Of a stretch of 41,516 nt of DNA, positions 29,520-36,945 are shown one piece after another. Source of the DNA: Legionellaceae bacterium (GTDB lineage: Bacteria; Pseudomonadota; Gammaproteobacteria; Legionellales; Legionellaceae); assembly GCA_018061965.1 (NCBI GenBank), contig JAGOTG010000018.1, positions 1 through 41,516 on the forward strand, given 5' to 3'. The notes under the pieces are model-generated. The model saw only the letters and a list, made by a program, of their open reading frames with translations, was not told the DNA's origin and searched no databases. The number at the start of each line of letters is the position of its first letter. The first letter of the stretch is position 1. Made by a program: the position numbers and the translations under genes.

Positions 29520-30263
29520 ATGCAAAATATAGATTCATTAGCAGATCAATATTCACATATGATCAATCAACTTCCAGGACTTTTCTTGTTAAAATCCTGT
29601 GATTCAAAATATTTTGGATTTAGTCAGAAATTCTCTACTTTGTTAGGATGGAAAAATCAAAAAGATTGTCTTGGTCGCTCCGATGCCGATTTATCCTGCC
29701 AGGCTTCTGAGTTAGCAGATATCTTCACACAAGAGGACAAAGAAACACTACTTACTGGAGAAACAAAACAATTACATGTAACTAGATATTGTGATGAGAA
29801 TGTCAGAATTTTTATTGCAAACAAGAGCAGACTAATTGCCCAAAATAGTGATGTCATTGGCCTTATTGTTTATGACGAAGATGTTACTTATCATCCTGTA
29901 GTTCAGAAACTAGTTGTAGACGAAATGGTAAAAACGCGCAAATTTATTTCAAATAAATCTATTTATAACTTAAAAATGAAAATCACACCTTGTTATAAAA
30001 AATTAAATTTGTCTACACGAGAGTCCGAAATATTTTATTATCTAATTAGAAAAGAAAGCTCTAAAATCATCAGTAATTTGCTTGATATTAGCGTGCGAAC
30101 TGTTGAAAAGCACACTCAAAATATTATGGAAAAACTGGCGTGCCATTCTCGTAAGCAACTCATTGAATTTGCTGCAGACACTGAAGTTTTTGATGTGCTG
30201 CTTAATAGCTTGTTTACGCGTTCATTTACGTTGAAACAAAATTATCTTGGTTTACCCGTGTAA
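29520..30263 (+). CDS. LuxR-family transcription regulator with PAS-like sensor domain
   Basis: 247 residues from the ATG at 29520; a longer frame to 29457 lacks support. Residues about 17-120 look like a PAS fold (L-P-G-L-F-L-L-K-S; L-L-G-W; V-I-G-L-I-V-Y-D-E-D). A linker leads to a GerE-type HTH at 163-218 (L-S-T-R-E-S-E-I ... S-V-R-T-V-E-K-H-T-Q-N-I). It lacks an autoinducer-binding domain, so it probably senses a small molecule, redox state or a partner. Regulators of this build are numerous in Legionellales. Its target is unknown; the armadillo-repeat gene downstream in the same direction is a candidate. Confidence 0.8.
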   Translation: MQNIDSLADQYSHMINQLPGLFLLKSCDSKYFGFSQKFSTLLGWKNQKDCLGRSDADLSCQASELADIFTQEDKETLLTGETKQLHVTRYCDENVRIFIANKSRLIAQNSDVIGLIVYDEDVTYHPVVQKLVVDEMVKTRKFISNKSIYNLKMKITPCYKKLNLSTRESEIFYYLIRKESSKIISNLLDISVRTVEKHTQNIMEKLACHSRKQLIEFAADTEVFDVLLNSLFTRSFTLKQNYLGLPV

Positions 30264-30525
30264 ACCAGGACAAACCTCCTTGGTCGATAGTCGATTTTTA
30301 TGCACAAAATTTTTCTCTTGAATATTTAATCAATCAACCCGATTTTTAGTCCGCTTAAGTGTGAACCGCAATTTTGATCGTAAGTTACGACAAAAAAATT
30401 CTTTGTACCTCGGTTGTTTTTTATGGTTAACCAGCACACCATATTTGTACGTATTTTCACAGTATTGAGCTCTTCTTAACAGTAGACTACTCTGTGGTCG
30501 AAAAGCCCTGTAGGGATGTTCGTAG

Positions 30526-30642
30526 ACAAGCCCCCTAAATAAGTGGATTAATAAAACCATCGTTGATGAGGCCATTAAAGAGTTCAAAATTACGTCAGAG
30601 CAAATGGAAGAAATTGCAAAATTAGCTATGATGGGGATATGA
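30526..30642 (+). pseudogene. C-terminal gene fragment upstream of the armadillo gene
   Basis: Open frame of 38 codons with no usable start, between a TAG at 30523 and a TGA at 30640. The predicted helix (I-V-D-E-A-I-K-E-F ... M-E-E-I-A-K-L-A-M-M-G-I) has protein-like composition. It could be the tail of a lost gene in the 428-bp gap 30264-30691; otherwise that gap holds nothing I can name. Confidence 0.25.
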
Positions 30643-30691
30643 AACAGATGTCAAATTAAAGTTTGGACTGTTATCGGAAGGAGATAAAATT

Positions 30692-32182
30692 ATGTTTAGA
30701 TTGTTTGGAGCAAAATCAGGACCTGGCTCTACAGAGACTAGCTCTACTGGTGGCAAAATTGAAAAAAACATTGCTAAATTATCAAGTCATAAGGTACAAG
30801 CACGGCTTAGTGCTGCAATCTCTTTGCAAGGGTTCCTTAGCTTATACAACGGAGATGCCATCCGAGAAGCACAAGGTATACCGCCATTGATAGCGTTATT
30901 GGTAGACTCTGATAAGGAGGTGAGACTAGCGGCTGCTAGGGCTTTGAATGATTTAGCTCATAATGACACAAACAAAGATGCCATCCGAAAGGCACAAGGT
31001 ATACCGCCATTGATAGCGTTATTGACAGACGGGGTAGTGAGACAAAGGACTGCTGAGGCTTTGTGGCATTTAGCTCTTAATGCAACAAACCAAGATGCCA
31101 TCCGAAAAGCACAAGGTATACCGCCATTGATAGCGTTATTGAGATGCGATTGTCCGCATGTTAAACAAAAGGCTGCTGCGGTTTTGTGTAATTTAGCTGC
31201 TAATGCAACAAACCAAGATGCCATCCGAAAAGCGCAAGGTATAGCGCCATTGATAGCGTTATTGAGGGATGCCTATACGGAGGTGAGACGAGAGGCTGCT
31301 GCGGTTTTGTGTAATTTAGCTGCTAATGCCACAAACCAAGATGCCATCCGAGAAGCGCAGGGTATAGCGCCATTGATAGCGTTATTGAGAGACACCGATC
31401 AAGGTAGAGCGTTGTTATTGGGAAACGTTACGGAGGTGAGACGAGAGGCTGCTAGGGCTCTGTGGCGTTTAGCTGCTAATGCAACAAACCAAGATGCCAT
31501 CCGAAAAGCGCAAGGTATAGCGCCATTGATAGCGTTATTGAGAGACGCTTGTCCGCAGGTGAGAAAAAATGCTGCTGGGGCTTTGTGGAGTTTAGCCAAC
31601 AACCACCCAATCAACCAAGCCGCCATGCTTGATAACGACGTATTGCCGCCTTTGTGTGCTGTAGCCGACACAGATAGTGACGCAAACAACACATTGGCTG
31701 CTTGCCAATCGCTTATAGCTAGTGGCGCATATCAAAAAAAGCAACCCGCCACACAAACAAGCAGCATCACATCTGCTGCAAAAACGGGCCTATTCTCGAC
31801 TGGTTTAGAAGTCCAAGCCTTAAGCCGACAATTAGCCGAAGAGCGTCTTAAAAGAGCGCAACCAGAAGCAGCCGAAATAACAAAACAATCATTTAAAACA
31901 TCATCTGAAGAAATAGAGGAGTTTATACAGTCTTTACCAAGTGTTTCTCCACATAAACCATCTCCAATTGAGGAATGGGTTGCTAGACAAGACGAAAGAG
32001 AGGAAGAAGAAGCTAAACAAAAAGAAAGGTATGATTACAGAGGAAGACAAGTAGAAAAACTAGAATTTTGGAAATATCAAAGAGAGATGGCAGGTGGAGA
32101 TAAGCCTTCAGAGAGAGAAGACCATTACCAAAGAAAAATCAATGAACATGATGGCACATCTAGCGAATGCAGAGTTAGCTAA
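30692..32182 (+). CDS. Armadillo-repeat protein, candidate host-directed effector
   Basis: 496 residues; GGAAGGAGAT lies about eight bases before the ATG. Residues about 25-345 are tandem armadillo units (I-P-P-L-I-A-L-L ... R-x-x-A-A-x-A-L-x-x-L-A-x-N), at least seven, six of them almost identical. Unit five carries a ten-residue insert (near Q-G-R-A-L-L-L-G-N-V). The rest, about 345-496, is charged and helical with Glu-rich runs (E-E-E-E-A-K-Q-K-E-R). Such regular armadillo arrays are typical of eukaryotic adaptor proteins and rare in bacteria. There is no signal peptide. In Legionellales such eukaryotic-like proteins are often Dot/Icm effectors, and a Glu-rich tail is compatible, but translocation is inference. 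Next to IS remnants and a PAS-LuxR gene, it looks acquired. Confidence 0.85.
   Translation: MFRLFGAKSGPGSTETSSTGGKIEKNIAKLSSHKVQARLSAAISLQGFLSLYNGDAIREAQGIPPLIALLVDSDKEVRLAAARALNDLAHNDTNKDAIRKAQGIPPLIALLTDGVVRQRTAEALWHLALNATNQDAIRKAQGIPPLIALLRCDCPHVKQKAAAVLCNLAANATNQDAIRKAQGIAPLIALLRDAYTEVRREAAAVLCNLAANATNQDAIREAQGIAPLIALLRDTDQGRALLLGNVTEVRREAARALWRLAANATNQDAIRKAQGIAPLIALLRDACPQVRKNAAGALWSLANNHPINQAAMLDNDVLPPLCAVADTDSDANNTLAACQSLIASGAYQKKQPATQTSSITSAAKTGLFSTGLEVQALSRQLAEERLKRAQPEAAEITKQSFKTSSEEIEEFIQSLPSVSPHKPSPIEEWVARQDEREEEEAKQKERYDYRGRQVEKLEFWKYQREMAGGDKPSEREDHYQRKINEHDGTSSECRVS
30854..31613 (+). repeat. Tandem DNA repeats encoding the armadillo units
   Basis: A block beginning GATGCCATCCGA starts at 30854, 30977, 31094, 31217, 31340 and 31493. 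Spacings are 123, 117, 123, 123 and 153 bp. About 50 bp of each copy (through CCATTGATAGCGTTATTG) is almost unchanged, so the copies are recent or homogenised. Confidence 0.9.
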
Positions 32183-32326
32183 ACTGTAGAGGTTCAAACT
32201 TGATGGCCTAGTGTGTTGTACCTGGGGTCTGTTTTGTGACAATCTTGTTCCCACTCATCAATTTCAGGATAAATTTTGGTCACTAAAAAATTCTTTGAAT
32301 CTTAGCGATTCTATCTCCAACTTACA

Positions 32327-32677
32327 ATGCGAATCAGCTATTGCTCGAGAGTCGTGCTTTTCAATAAAGCAATCAATTCAAATGGCTTGCCTGAAAAGGT
32401 CGCGATGGATAAAAGCGGTGCCAATAAAGCTGGCGTTAACACAATCAATTTAGCACTGGCATTGCTATGCATGTTTGGCGGATTGCCTTTGCAAATGACC
32501 ATAAGACAAATCAAATACCTCAATAACATCATTGAGCAGGACCACCGATTTGTGAAAAAAATCACCACACTCAATCAAGTAACATGACTATTTTCGAACA
32601 ATTCTACAGGCTAGCAGCATAAGCTCGTCCAAAATAAATCCGTCTGCTGCTTATAGAAGTTTTTGCGACAGAACCGC
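32327..32677 (+). pseudogene. IS6-family transposase, C-terminal remnant with IS end
   Basis: The frame 32327-32587 contains N-G-L-P-E-K-V-A-M-D-K-S-G-A-N-K-A-G and I-R-Q-I-K-Y-L-N-N-I-I-E-Q-D-H-R. These are the second Asp and the final Glu regions of the IS6 (IS26-like) DDE domain. The N-terminal half is missing or frameshifted, and the frame stops early at 32585. The sequence after it ends with TTTTTGCGACAGAACC at about 32660-32674, the complement of an IS6-type terminal repeat (GGTTCTGTCGCAA). It is inactive. It fills most of the 531-bp gap between the armadillo and MFS genes. Confidence 0.75.
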
Positions 32678-32717
32678 TTGACATCCCCTCAATCCTAAAG
32701 AACGGTGAGGATGTCAA
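32678..32717. repeat. IS200/IS605-like hairpin at the end of the MFS gene
   Basis: TTGACATCCCCTCA pairs with TGAGGATGTCAA with a two-base bulge and a 14-base loop. TTGACATCCTC-type hairpins are common at IS200/IS605 ends and in derived palindromes. The MFS stop codon lies inside its right arm. Confidence 0.5.
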
Positions 32718-33871
32718 TGTGCTTTAAGGTTACGACTCAAATACAGCCATACAAAAGCAACCCCAGCATTCAAAGTAAACACCCCAGCTGCCCCAGCATG
32801 AGTGTATAGTAGTCCGGCTAGCACGCCCCCTACAAAAATCCCTAAAAATTGACTACTGGAATACACGCCTAGTGCGCTGCCTTTGGTTTGAGGATTGGCT
32901 TGTTTGGAAATCAGTGACGGTAAATTGGCTTCCAAAAAATTAAATGCGACAAAATATAGAAATACAATGACACCAAGCCAAATTAAGGAATCAGGTGCGA
33001 CAATCAATGCGCATTGGCTGATACCAATGATGGTAATGGCGCTGAGGAAACAAGTTTTCACTTTTTGATATTTTTCACTATAGAGCATGATAGGAATCAT
33101 GGTTAAAAAAGAACCCACGATAACCCAGATATAAAAATGCCAGGATTGGGTTAGATGTCCTGCTTGCATATGCTGTTGCAGCGTCATAGGGATGACATAA
33201 AAACTGGCGACTAAAATAAAATGTTGGAAAAAAATCCCTGCATCTAAGCGGAGTAAATCTTTATCGAAGAACACTTTTTTGAGTTGCTGAAGCGTACTGA
33301 TGGGTTTTTCAATCTGTTGTTTCGCAGAAGGGATACAATATAAAATACCTAATCCCAATATTGCTAAACCCGCTGTGAGATAAAAAATGCCGGCTAAGCC
33401 TGTCACTGCAGCAAGGCTTGGGCTGAGAATGAATGCGATACTGAAGGATAGTCCAATAGTTGCGCCAATGACGGCCATGGCTTTGGTTCGATGACGCTCT
33501 GCAGTGATGTCAGCTAATAAAGCGATTAAAACAGATCCAATCGCACCAGCCCCTTGGAGCGTTCGCGCGAGAATCATACCCGCTATACTGTGAGTTTGTG
33601 CGCCTAAGATACTACCGCCGGCAAATAACAGCAGACCCATGGTGATCACTGGTTTGCGGCCATAACGATCGGAGAGCATCCCGAAAGGTATTTGAAATAG
33701 TCCTTGGGTTAAACCATATGAACCTAAAGCCAGACCGAGTAATAAAGGGGTTGCGCCTTGTAGTTGATTGGCATACAGGGTAAAAACCGGGATGAGCATA
33801 AACAAGCCCAACATGCGGAATGCAAAAATTGCTGCTATCTTAAAAGCGGGGCTTAGCCAGGGATCTTTCAT
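32714..33871 (-). CDS. Major facilitator superfamily transporter (YajR-like)
   Basis: 385 residues with about twelve membrane segments and the MFS motif A (S-D-R-Y-G-R-K-P-V) after the second. The opening A-F-R-M-L-G-L-F-M-L-I-P-V-F and the motif R-T-L-Q-G-A-G-A-I-G-S recall the YajR group of proton-driven exporters, but the extra C-terminal cytoplasmic domain of YajR is missing. Its substrate is unknown. In many gammaproteobacteria a gene of this group lies beside uvrA; here it is far from it, next to IS debris, which suggests a rearrangement. Confidence 0.85.
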   Translation of the reverse strand: MKDPWLSPAFKIAAIFAFRMLGLFMLIPVFTLYANQLQGATPLLLGLALGSYGLTQGLFQIPFGMLSDRYGRKPVITMGLLLFAGGSILGAQTHSIAGMILARTLQGAGAIGSVLIALLADITAERHRTKAMAVIGATIGLSFSIAFILSPSLAAVTGLAGIFYLTAGLAILGLGILYCIPSAKQQIEKPISTLQQLKKVFFDKDLLRLDAGIFFQHFILVASFYVIPMTLQQHMQAGHLTQSWHFYIWVIVGSFLTMIPIMLYSEKYQKVKTCFLSAITIIGISQCALIVAPDSLIWLGVIVFLYFVAFNFLEANLPSLISKQANPQTKGSALGVYSSSQFLGIFVGGVLAGLLYTHAGAAGVFTLNAGVAFVWLYLSRNLKAH

Positions 33872-33912
33872 CTATTTGGTTCACGATTTACGAGAATGTT
33901 CAATAAAAGCGC

Positions 33913-33934
33913 CATCCTCGCGTGGGCGGGAATG
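33913..33934. repeat. Degenerate REP-like palindrome
   Basis: CATCCTCGCGTGGGCGGGAATG, a worn copy of the CATTCCCGC/GCGGGAATG family also seen at 9358 and 10667. The remaining gap 33872-34122 shows nothing else. Confidence 0.35.
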
Positions 33935-34122
33935 ACTGAGTTCTTTGAATGCTCTCCGATTTGCAAGCCCAGATTTTATGCGAATGTGGGGTTGGATTCA
34001 AGGATAGTTTGTATTTAGCGGTTTTCGAATTTAGGCTTGAGGATTAAAGTAGGGGCGCATGTCTATTTCAAATGTGTATAGCGCGTAAAATGCTCGCGCT
34101 TCGCGTCATTCGTCGCTAGCAA

Positions 34123-34671
34123 TTAGAATCGATTGGAGGCGGTTTCTGATGGTGGTTGCACTGACCTAATAAAATTATCTAATTCCCCTCCCGCGACAGT
34201 AGGTGGAGAAAACATTCCAATTGTTGCTACGGTTCCGAGGATAGGGCCGCAAGTTGCTGCTTTGATGGCCAGTTCTTTAAAATGAAAACTGGCTATGGTG
34301 GCGAGGCTGCAGAGAGCAGCAACTTTAGCTAGTAGCATCAACATCAAACCTATGAATAATAGAGTAACTGTTGCCCCCAACACTAGCTGAAAAAAAGTTG
34401 TGATCAAGTTCTCAGCTTTGGGCATTTGAAATTTCGGTAAATTGTTAGAGAAAATTGCTTTGCAGTCTATTGTTAATTGAGCAAAATTAGGTGTTCCATT
34501 GGAAGTAGGATCCTCTAGTTGCTCACGAAATATATCTAATTTATCTTTGATCAATCGACTGGTTTCTGTATGTTCAAATTCGTCGATTTTGGCTAAAAAT
34601 GTGGAAGCATGCTGGTTCCATGCTACTAATACAGGGTTTTCGCTGATTGCTGACGACATTAAATAGCTCAT
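34123..34671 (-). CDS. Two-membrane-segment protein of unknown function, ending R-S-V-Q-P-P
   Basis: 182 residues, or 178 if the second Met (34659) is used; neither start has a clear ribosome-binding site. The N-terminal half is soluble and helical. Two hydrophobic stretches lie near residues 90-122 and 126-152, followed by a short tail with I-R-S-V-Q-P-P-S-E. The protein at 38254-38916 has the same plan and an R-S-V-Q-N-P-P at the matching place, so the two may be distant paralogues. Hydrophobic hairpins with short polar tails occur in secreted membrane-targeted effectors, but here that is only a thought. It stands alone. Confidence 0.6.
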   Translation of the reverse strand: MSYLMSSAISENPVLVAWNQHASTFLAKIDEFEHTETSRLIKDKLDIFREQLEDPTSNGTPNFAQLTIDCKAIFSNNLPKFQMPKAENLITTFFQLVLGATVTLLFIGLMLMLLAKVAALCSLATIASFHFKELAIKAATCGPILGTVATIGMFSPPTVAGGELDNFIRSVQPPSETASNRF

Positions 34672-34860
34672 TAAGTGTTTAATTAGGGCAGATTATAGTT
34701 TTTTTTACAATTATTGTCTAGTGCTGCCGTATTATTTTTTGAGACTCTTTGTTACCCTATTACCATATTTTACGGTTATCTTGGTTGATTAATCCGAGCT
34801 GCTCCCTGAAGGTCACTGCTTGGATTGAGCAACTGATATATGTATACGGAGAGGAAAAAC

Positions 34861-35613
34861 ATGCAAACATTAGCTTCAAAAGTTGCTTTGATTACAGGCG
34901 GGGCACGCGGAATTGGTAAAGCGACTGCTTTAAAATTGGCGCAAGCGGGTGCGGATGTGGTGATTGTGTATTATTCCAGTGCCGAAGAAGCGGAGCTGTT
35001 GGTACAAGAGATTCAAGCGCTCGGTCGCCGGGCTGTGGCTCTTAAAGCGAACGTGGCAGATGAGGCGTCTGTTAAAGAATTATTGAAGCAGGTGCAAACG
35101 CATTTTGATCGTTTGGATATATTGGTTTCGAATGCGGCTTCGGGTGTATTGAAACCCGCTTTGAAGATGTCAACCAAACATTGGCGCTGGTGTATGGAAA
35201 CCAATGCGTTGGCTTTGAATCATTTGGTGACGGCTGCCGAACCGATATTACAAAAAGGAGGGCGCGTGATTGCTTTGTCTAGTTTGGGCGCGCAGCGAGC
35301 GATTCCCAATTATGCTTTCATTGGTGCTTCTAAAGCAGCTCTCGAAGCATTGGTGCGCTCTTTGAGCCTCGAGTTGGCGCCCAAAGGGATCACCGTCAAT
35401 ACGGTTTCGGCGGGTGTGGTCGACACAGACGCGTTGAAATACTTTCCAAATCGAGAGCAATTATTGGAAGAATATCAAGCGCATGCGTTGGCGGATCGGC
35501 CTTTATCACCAGCTGATGTGGCCAATGCGGTCTACTTATTGTGTTTGCCCGAGGCAGATATGATTCGCGGGCATACTTTATTTGTGGATGCGGGGTACTC
35601 GATTGTTGGCTGA
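34861..35613 (+). CDS. fabL: Enoyl-ACP reductase III (FabL-type short-chain dehydrogenase)
   Basis: 250 residues from the ATG at 34861, preceded by CGGAGAGG; an in-frame ATG at 34840 lies before that site and is rejected. T-G-G-A-R-G-I-G at 12-19 binds NADPH. The catalytic pair is Y151 and K158 with six residues between, as in FabL. Stretches such as N-A-A-S-G-V-L-K-P-A, D-T-D-A-L-K-Y-F-P-N-R-E and A-D-M-I-R-G match B. subtilis FabL closely from memory, including the total length. It would carry out the last step of fatty-acid elongation and be insensitive to triclosan. Whether FabI is also encoded elsewhere is unknown. xseA overlaps its 3-prime end. Confidence 0.85.
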   Translation: MQTLASKVALITGGARGIGKATALKLAQAGADVVIVYYSSAEEAELLVQEIQALGRRAVALKANVADEASVKELLKQVQTHFDRLDILVSNAASGVLKPALKMSTKHWRWCMETNALALNHLVTAAEPILQKGGRVIALSSLGAQRAIPNYAFIGASKAALEALVRSLSLELAPKGITVNTVSAGVVDTDALKYFPNREQLLEEYQAHALADRPLSPADVANAVYLLCLPEADMIRGHTLFVDAGYSIVG

Positions 35614-36802
35614 ACTCACTACGGATATTTATTCCGTTTCTGAACTCAATCGCCAGGTCAAAGCCTGCTTAGAGCAGGGCATGGGGTTGGTGTCGGTGCA
35701 AGGGGAAATTTCTAATTTGACCAAGCCCAGTTCGGGCCATTGGTATTTCACCCTGAAAGATCAGCATGCGCAAATACGTTGTGTGTTTTTTCGACACAAA
35801 CATTTGCGTAGCCATGCTCAGATGGGTAATGGGATGCAAGTGGTGGTCCGAGGTGGTTTAAGTTTGTACGAAGCACGCGGTGATTTTCAAATGATCGCGG
35901 AAACGATGACGGAAGCCGGCCTTGGGGATTTGCATCAGCAATTTGAACAATTGAAACAAAAATTGTTTGCTGCTGGTTTATTTGATGCGGCGCGTAAAAA
36001 ATCCATCCCACGTTTTCCGCGTACCATTGGCGTGATTACTTCACCCACTGGCGCTGCGATTCGCGATATTTTGACCACATTAAGCCGACGCTATCCCTTG
36101 GCCGCCGTCCAAATTTATCCGACGGATGTTCAAGGGAAGTTGGCAGCTCCTCAATTAGCCGCTGCGATTGGGCTGGCTAATCAAGAGCGAACCTGTGATG
36201 TCATTATTTTGGCGCGCGGGGGTGGGAGTTTAGAGGATCTGTGGGCTTTTAATGATGAGGCATTGGCTTATGTGATTGCTGGGAGTCAGATTCCGATTGT
36301 CACGGGCATTGGGCATGAAATCGATGTGACCATTGCTGATTTGGTTGCGGATCTCAGGGCCCCAACGCCGACTGCGGCGGCAGAAATGGTGACGCCGGTT
36401 CTAGCGGATTTGCTGCTTGGCGTGCAAATTTGCGAAACTCGGATGGTGCAAGCGATGCGTCGAATTTTGCAACAACAATCCTTGCGTTACCAATATCAGC
36501 AAAAAAGACTCATTTCTCCGCGGCAGATGATCGCGACGTATTGGCAAAGATTGGATCATCGAGAATATCAATTACGCCAAATTATGGTGCATAAGGTGCA
36601 ATCTGTAGGGCAGTCTTTGCAAAATATCTGTGGACGTTTGCACGCAATCAGTCCTTTGGCGACTTTGGAACGAGGGTACTCCGTCGTGACCTGTGAACAA
36701 AAATTGATAAGCTCTGCTCAAGATATTGCAGTAGGGAGTCACATCACTGTGCGACTTGCGCGAGGGCAACTAGACTGTACGGTGTTGTCTAAAACGTCAT
36801 GA
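35603..36802 (+). CDS. xseA: Exodeoxyribonuclease VII large subunit
   Basis: 399 residues from the TTG at 35603, which has GCGGGG seven bases upstream and overlaps the fabL end. An ATG at 35588 lacks such a site but is possible. The N-terminal OB fold (V-Q-G-E-I-S-N-L ... G-H-W-Y-F-T-L-K-D) is followed by the nuclease core (G-V-I-T-S-P-T-G-A-A; A-R-G-G-G-S-L-E-D-L-W-A-F-N-D-E; G-I-G-H-E-I-D-V-T-I-A-D), all conserved. It degrades single-stranded DNA with XseB, which is not in the window. Its last codons and stop lie in the arm of a palindromic repeat (36797-36921). Confidence 0.93.
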   Translation: MLAELTTDIYSVSELNRQVKACLEQGMGLVSVQGEISNLTKPSSGHWYFTLKDQHAQIRCVFFRHKHLRSHAQMGNGMQVVVRGGLSLYEARGDFQMIAETMTEAGLGDLHQQFEQLKQKLFAAGLFDAARKKSIPRFPRTIGVITSPTGAAIRDILTTLSRRYPLAAVQIYPTDVQGKLAAPQLAAAIGLANQERTCDVIILARGGGSLEDLWAFNDEALAYVIAGSQIPIVTGIGHEIDVTIADLVADLRAPTPTAAAEMVTPVLADLLLGVQICETRMVQAMRRILQQQSLRYQYQQKRLISPRQMIATYWQRLDHREYQLRQIMVHKVQSVGQSLQNICGRLHAISPLATLERGYSVVTCEQKLISSAQDIAVGSHITVRLARGQLDCTVLSKTS

Positions 36803-36921
36803 CTTACGCAAAACCCCGATCTCTTCGTTGGATTTAGTCTTTAATTCGGTCATTTAGTCATCTAAACTCCCTCATTAAAGACTAAATCCTCCTCGACCTT
36901 GGAGTTTTGAGTAAGTCATGA
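36797..36921. repeat. Nested palindromic element (125 bp) overlapping the xseA stop
   Basis: Outer arms of 21 bp (36797-36817 and 36901-36921, 19 matches) and inner perfect arms of 16 bp (GGATTTAGTCTTTAAT, 36830-36845, and complement, 36874-36889). The TCATGA at its left edge gives xseA its last serine and stop. It looks like a small mobile palindrome inserted at the gene end. Confidence 0.7.
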
Positions 36922-36945
36922 GAGAGCGTTTAGACTTAGGAGGAC

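Noticed and set aside
30330..30587. 85-codon minus-strand frame in the gap before the armadillo gene
   Set aside because: Basic, low-complexity translation, no ribosome-binding site and no recognisable motif.
30854..31613. Possible CRISPR array
   Set aside because: The units are 117-153 bp, in frame and coding for armadillo repeats; repeat and spacer sizes do not fit CRISPR.
29442..32677. Single composite IS6 transposon carrying the regulator and armadillo gene
   Set aside because: The two end-like sequences match only partly and the flanking 8 bases (AGTGTAGC and GCTTGACA) are not a target duplication; kept only as an island hypothesis.
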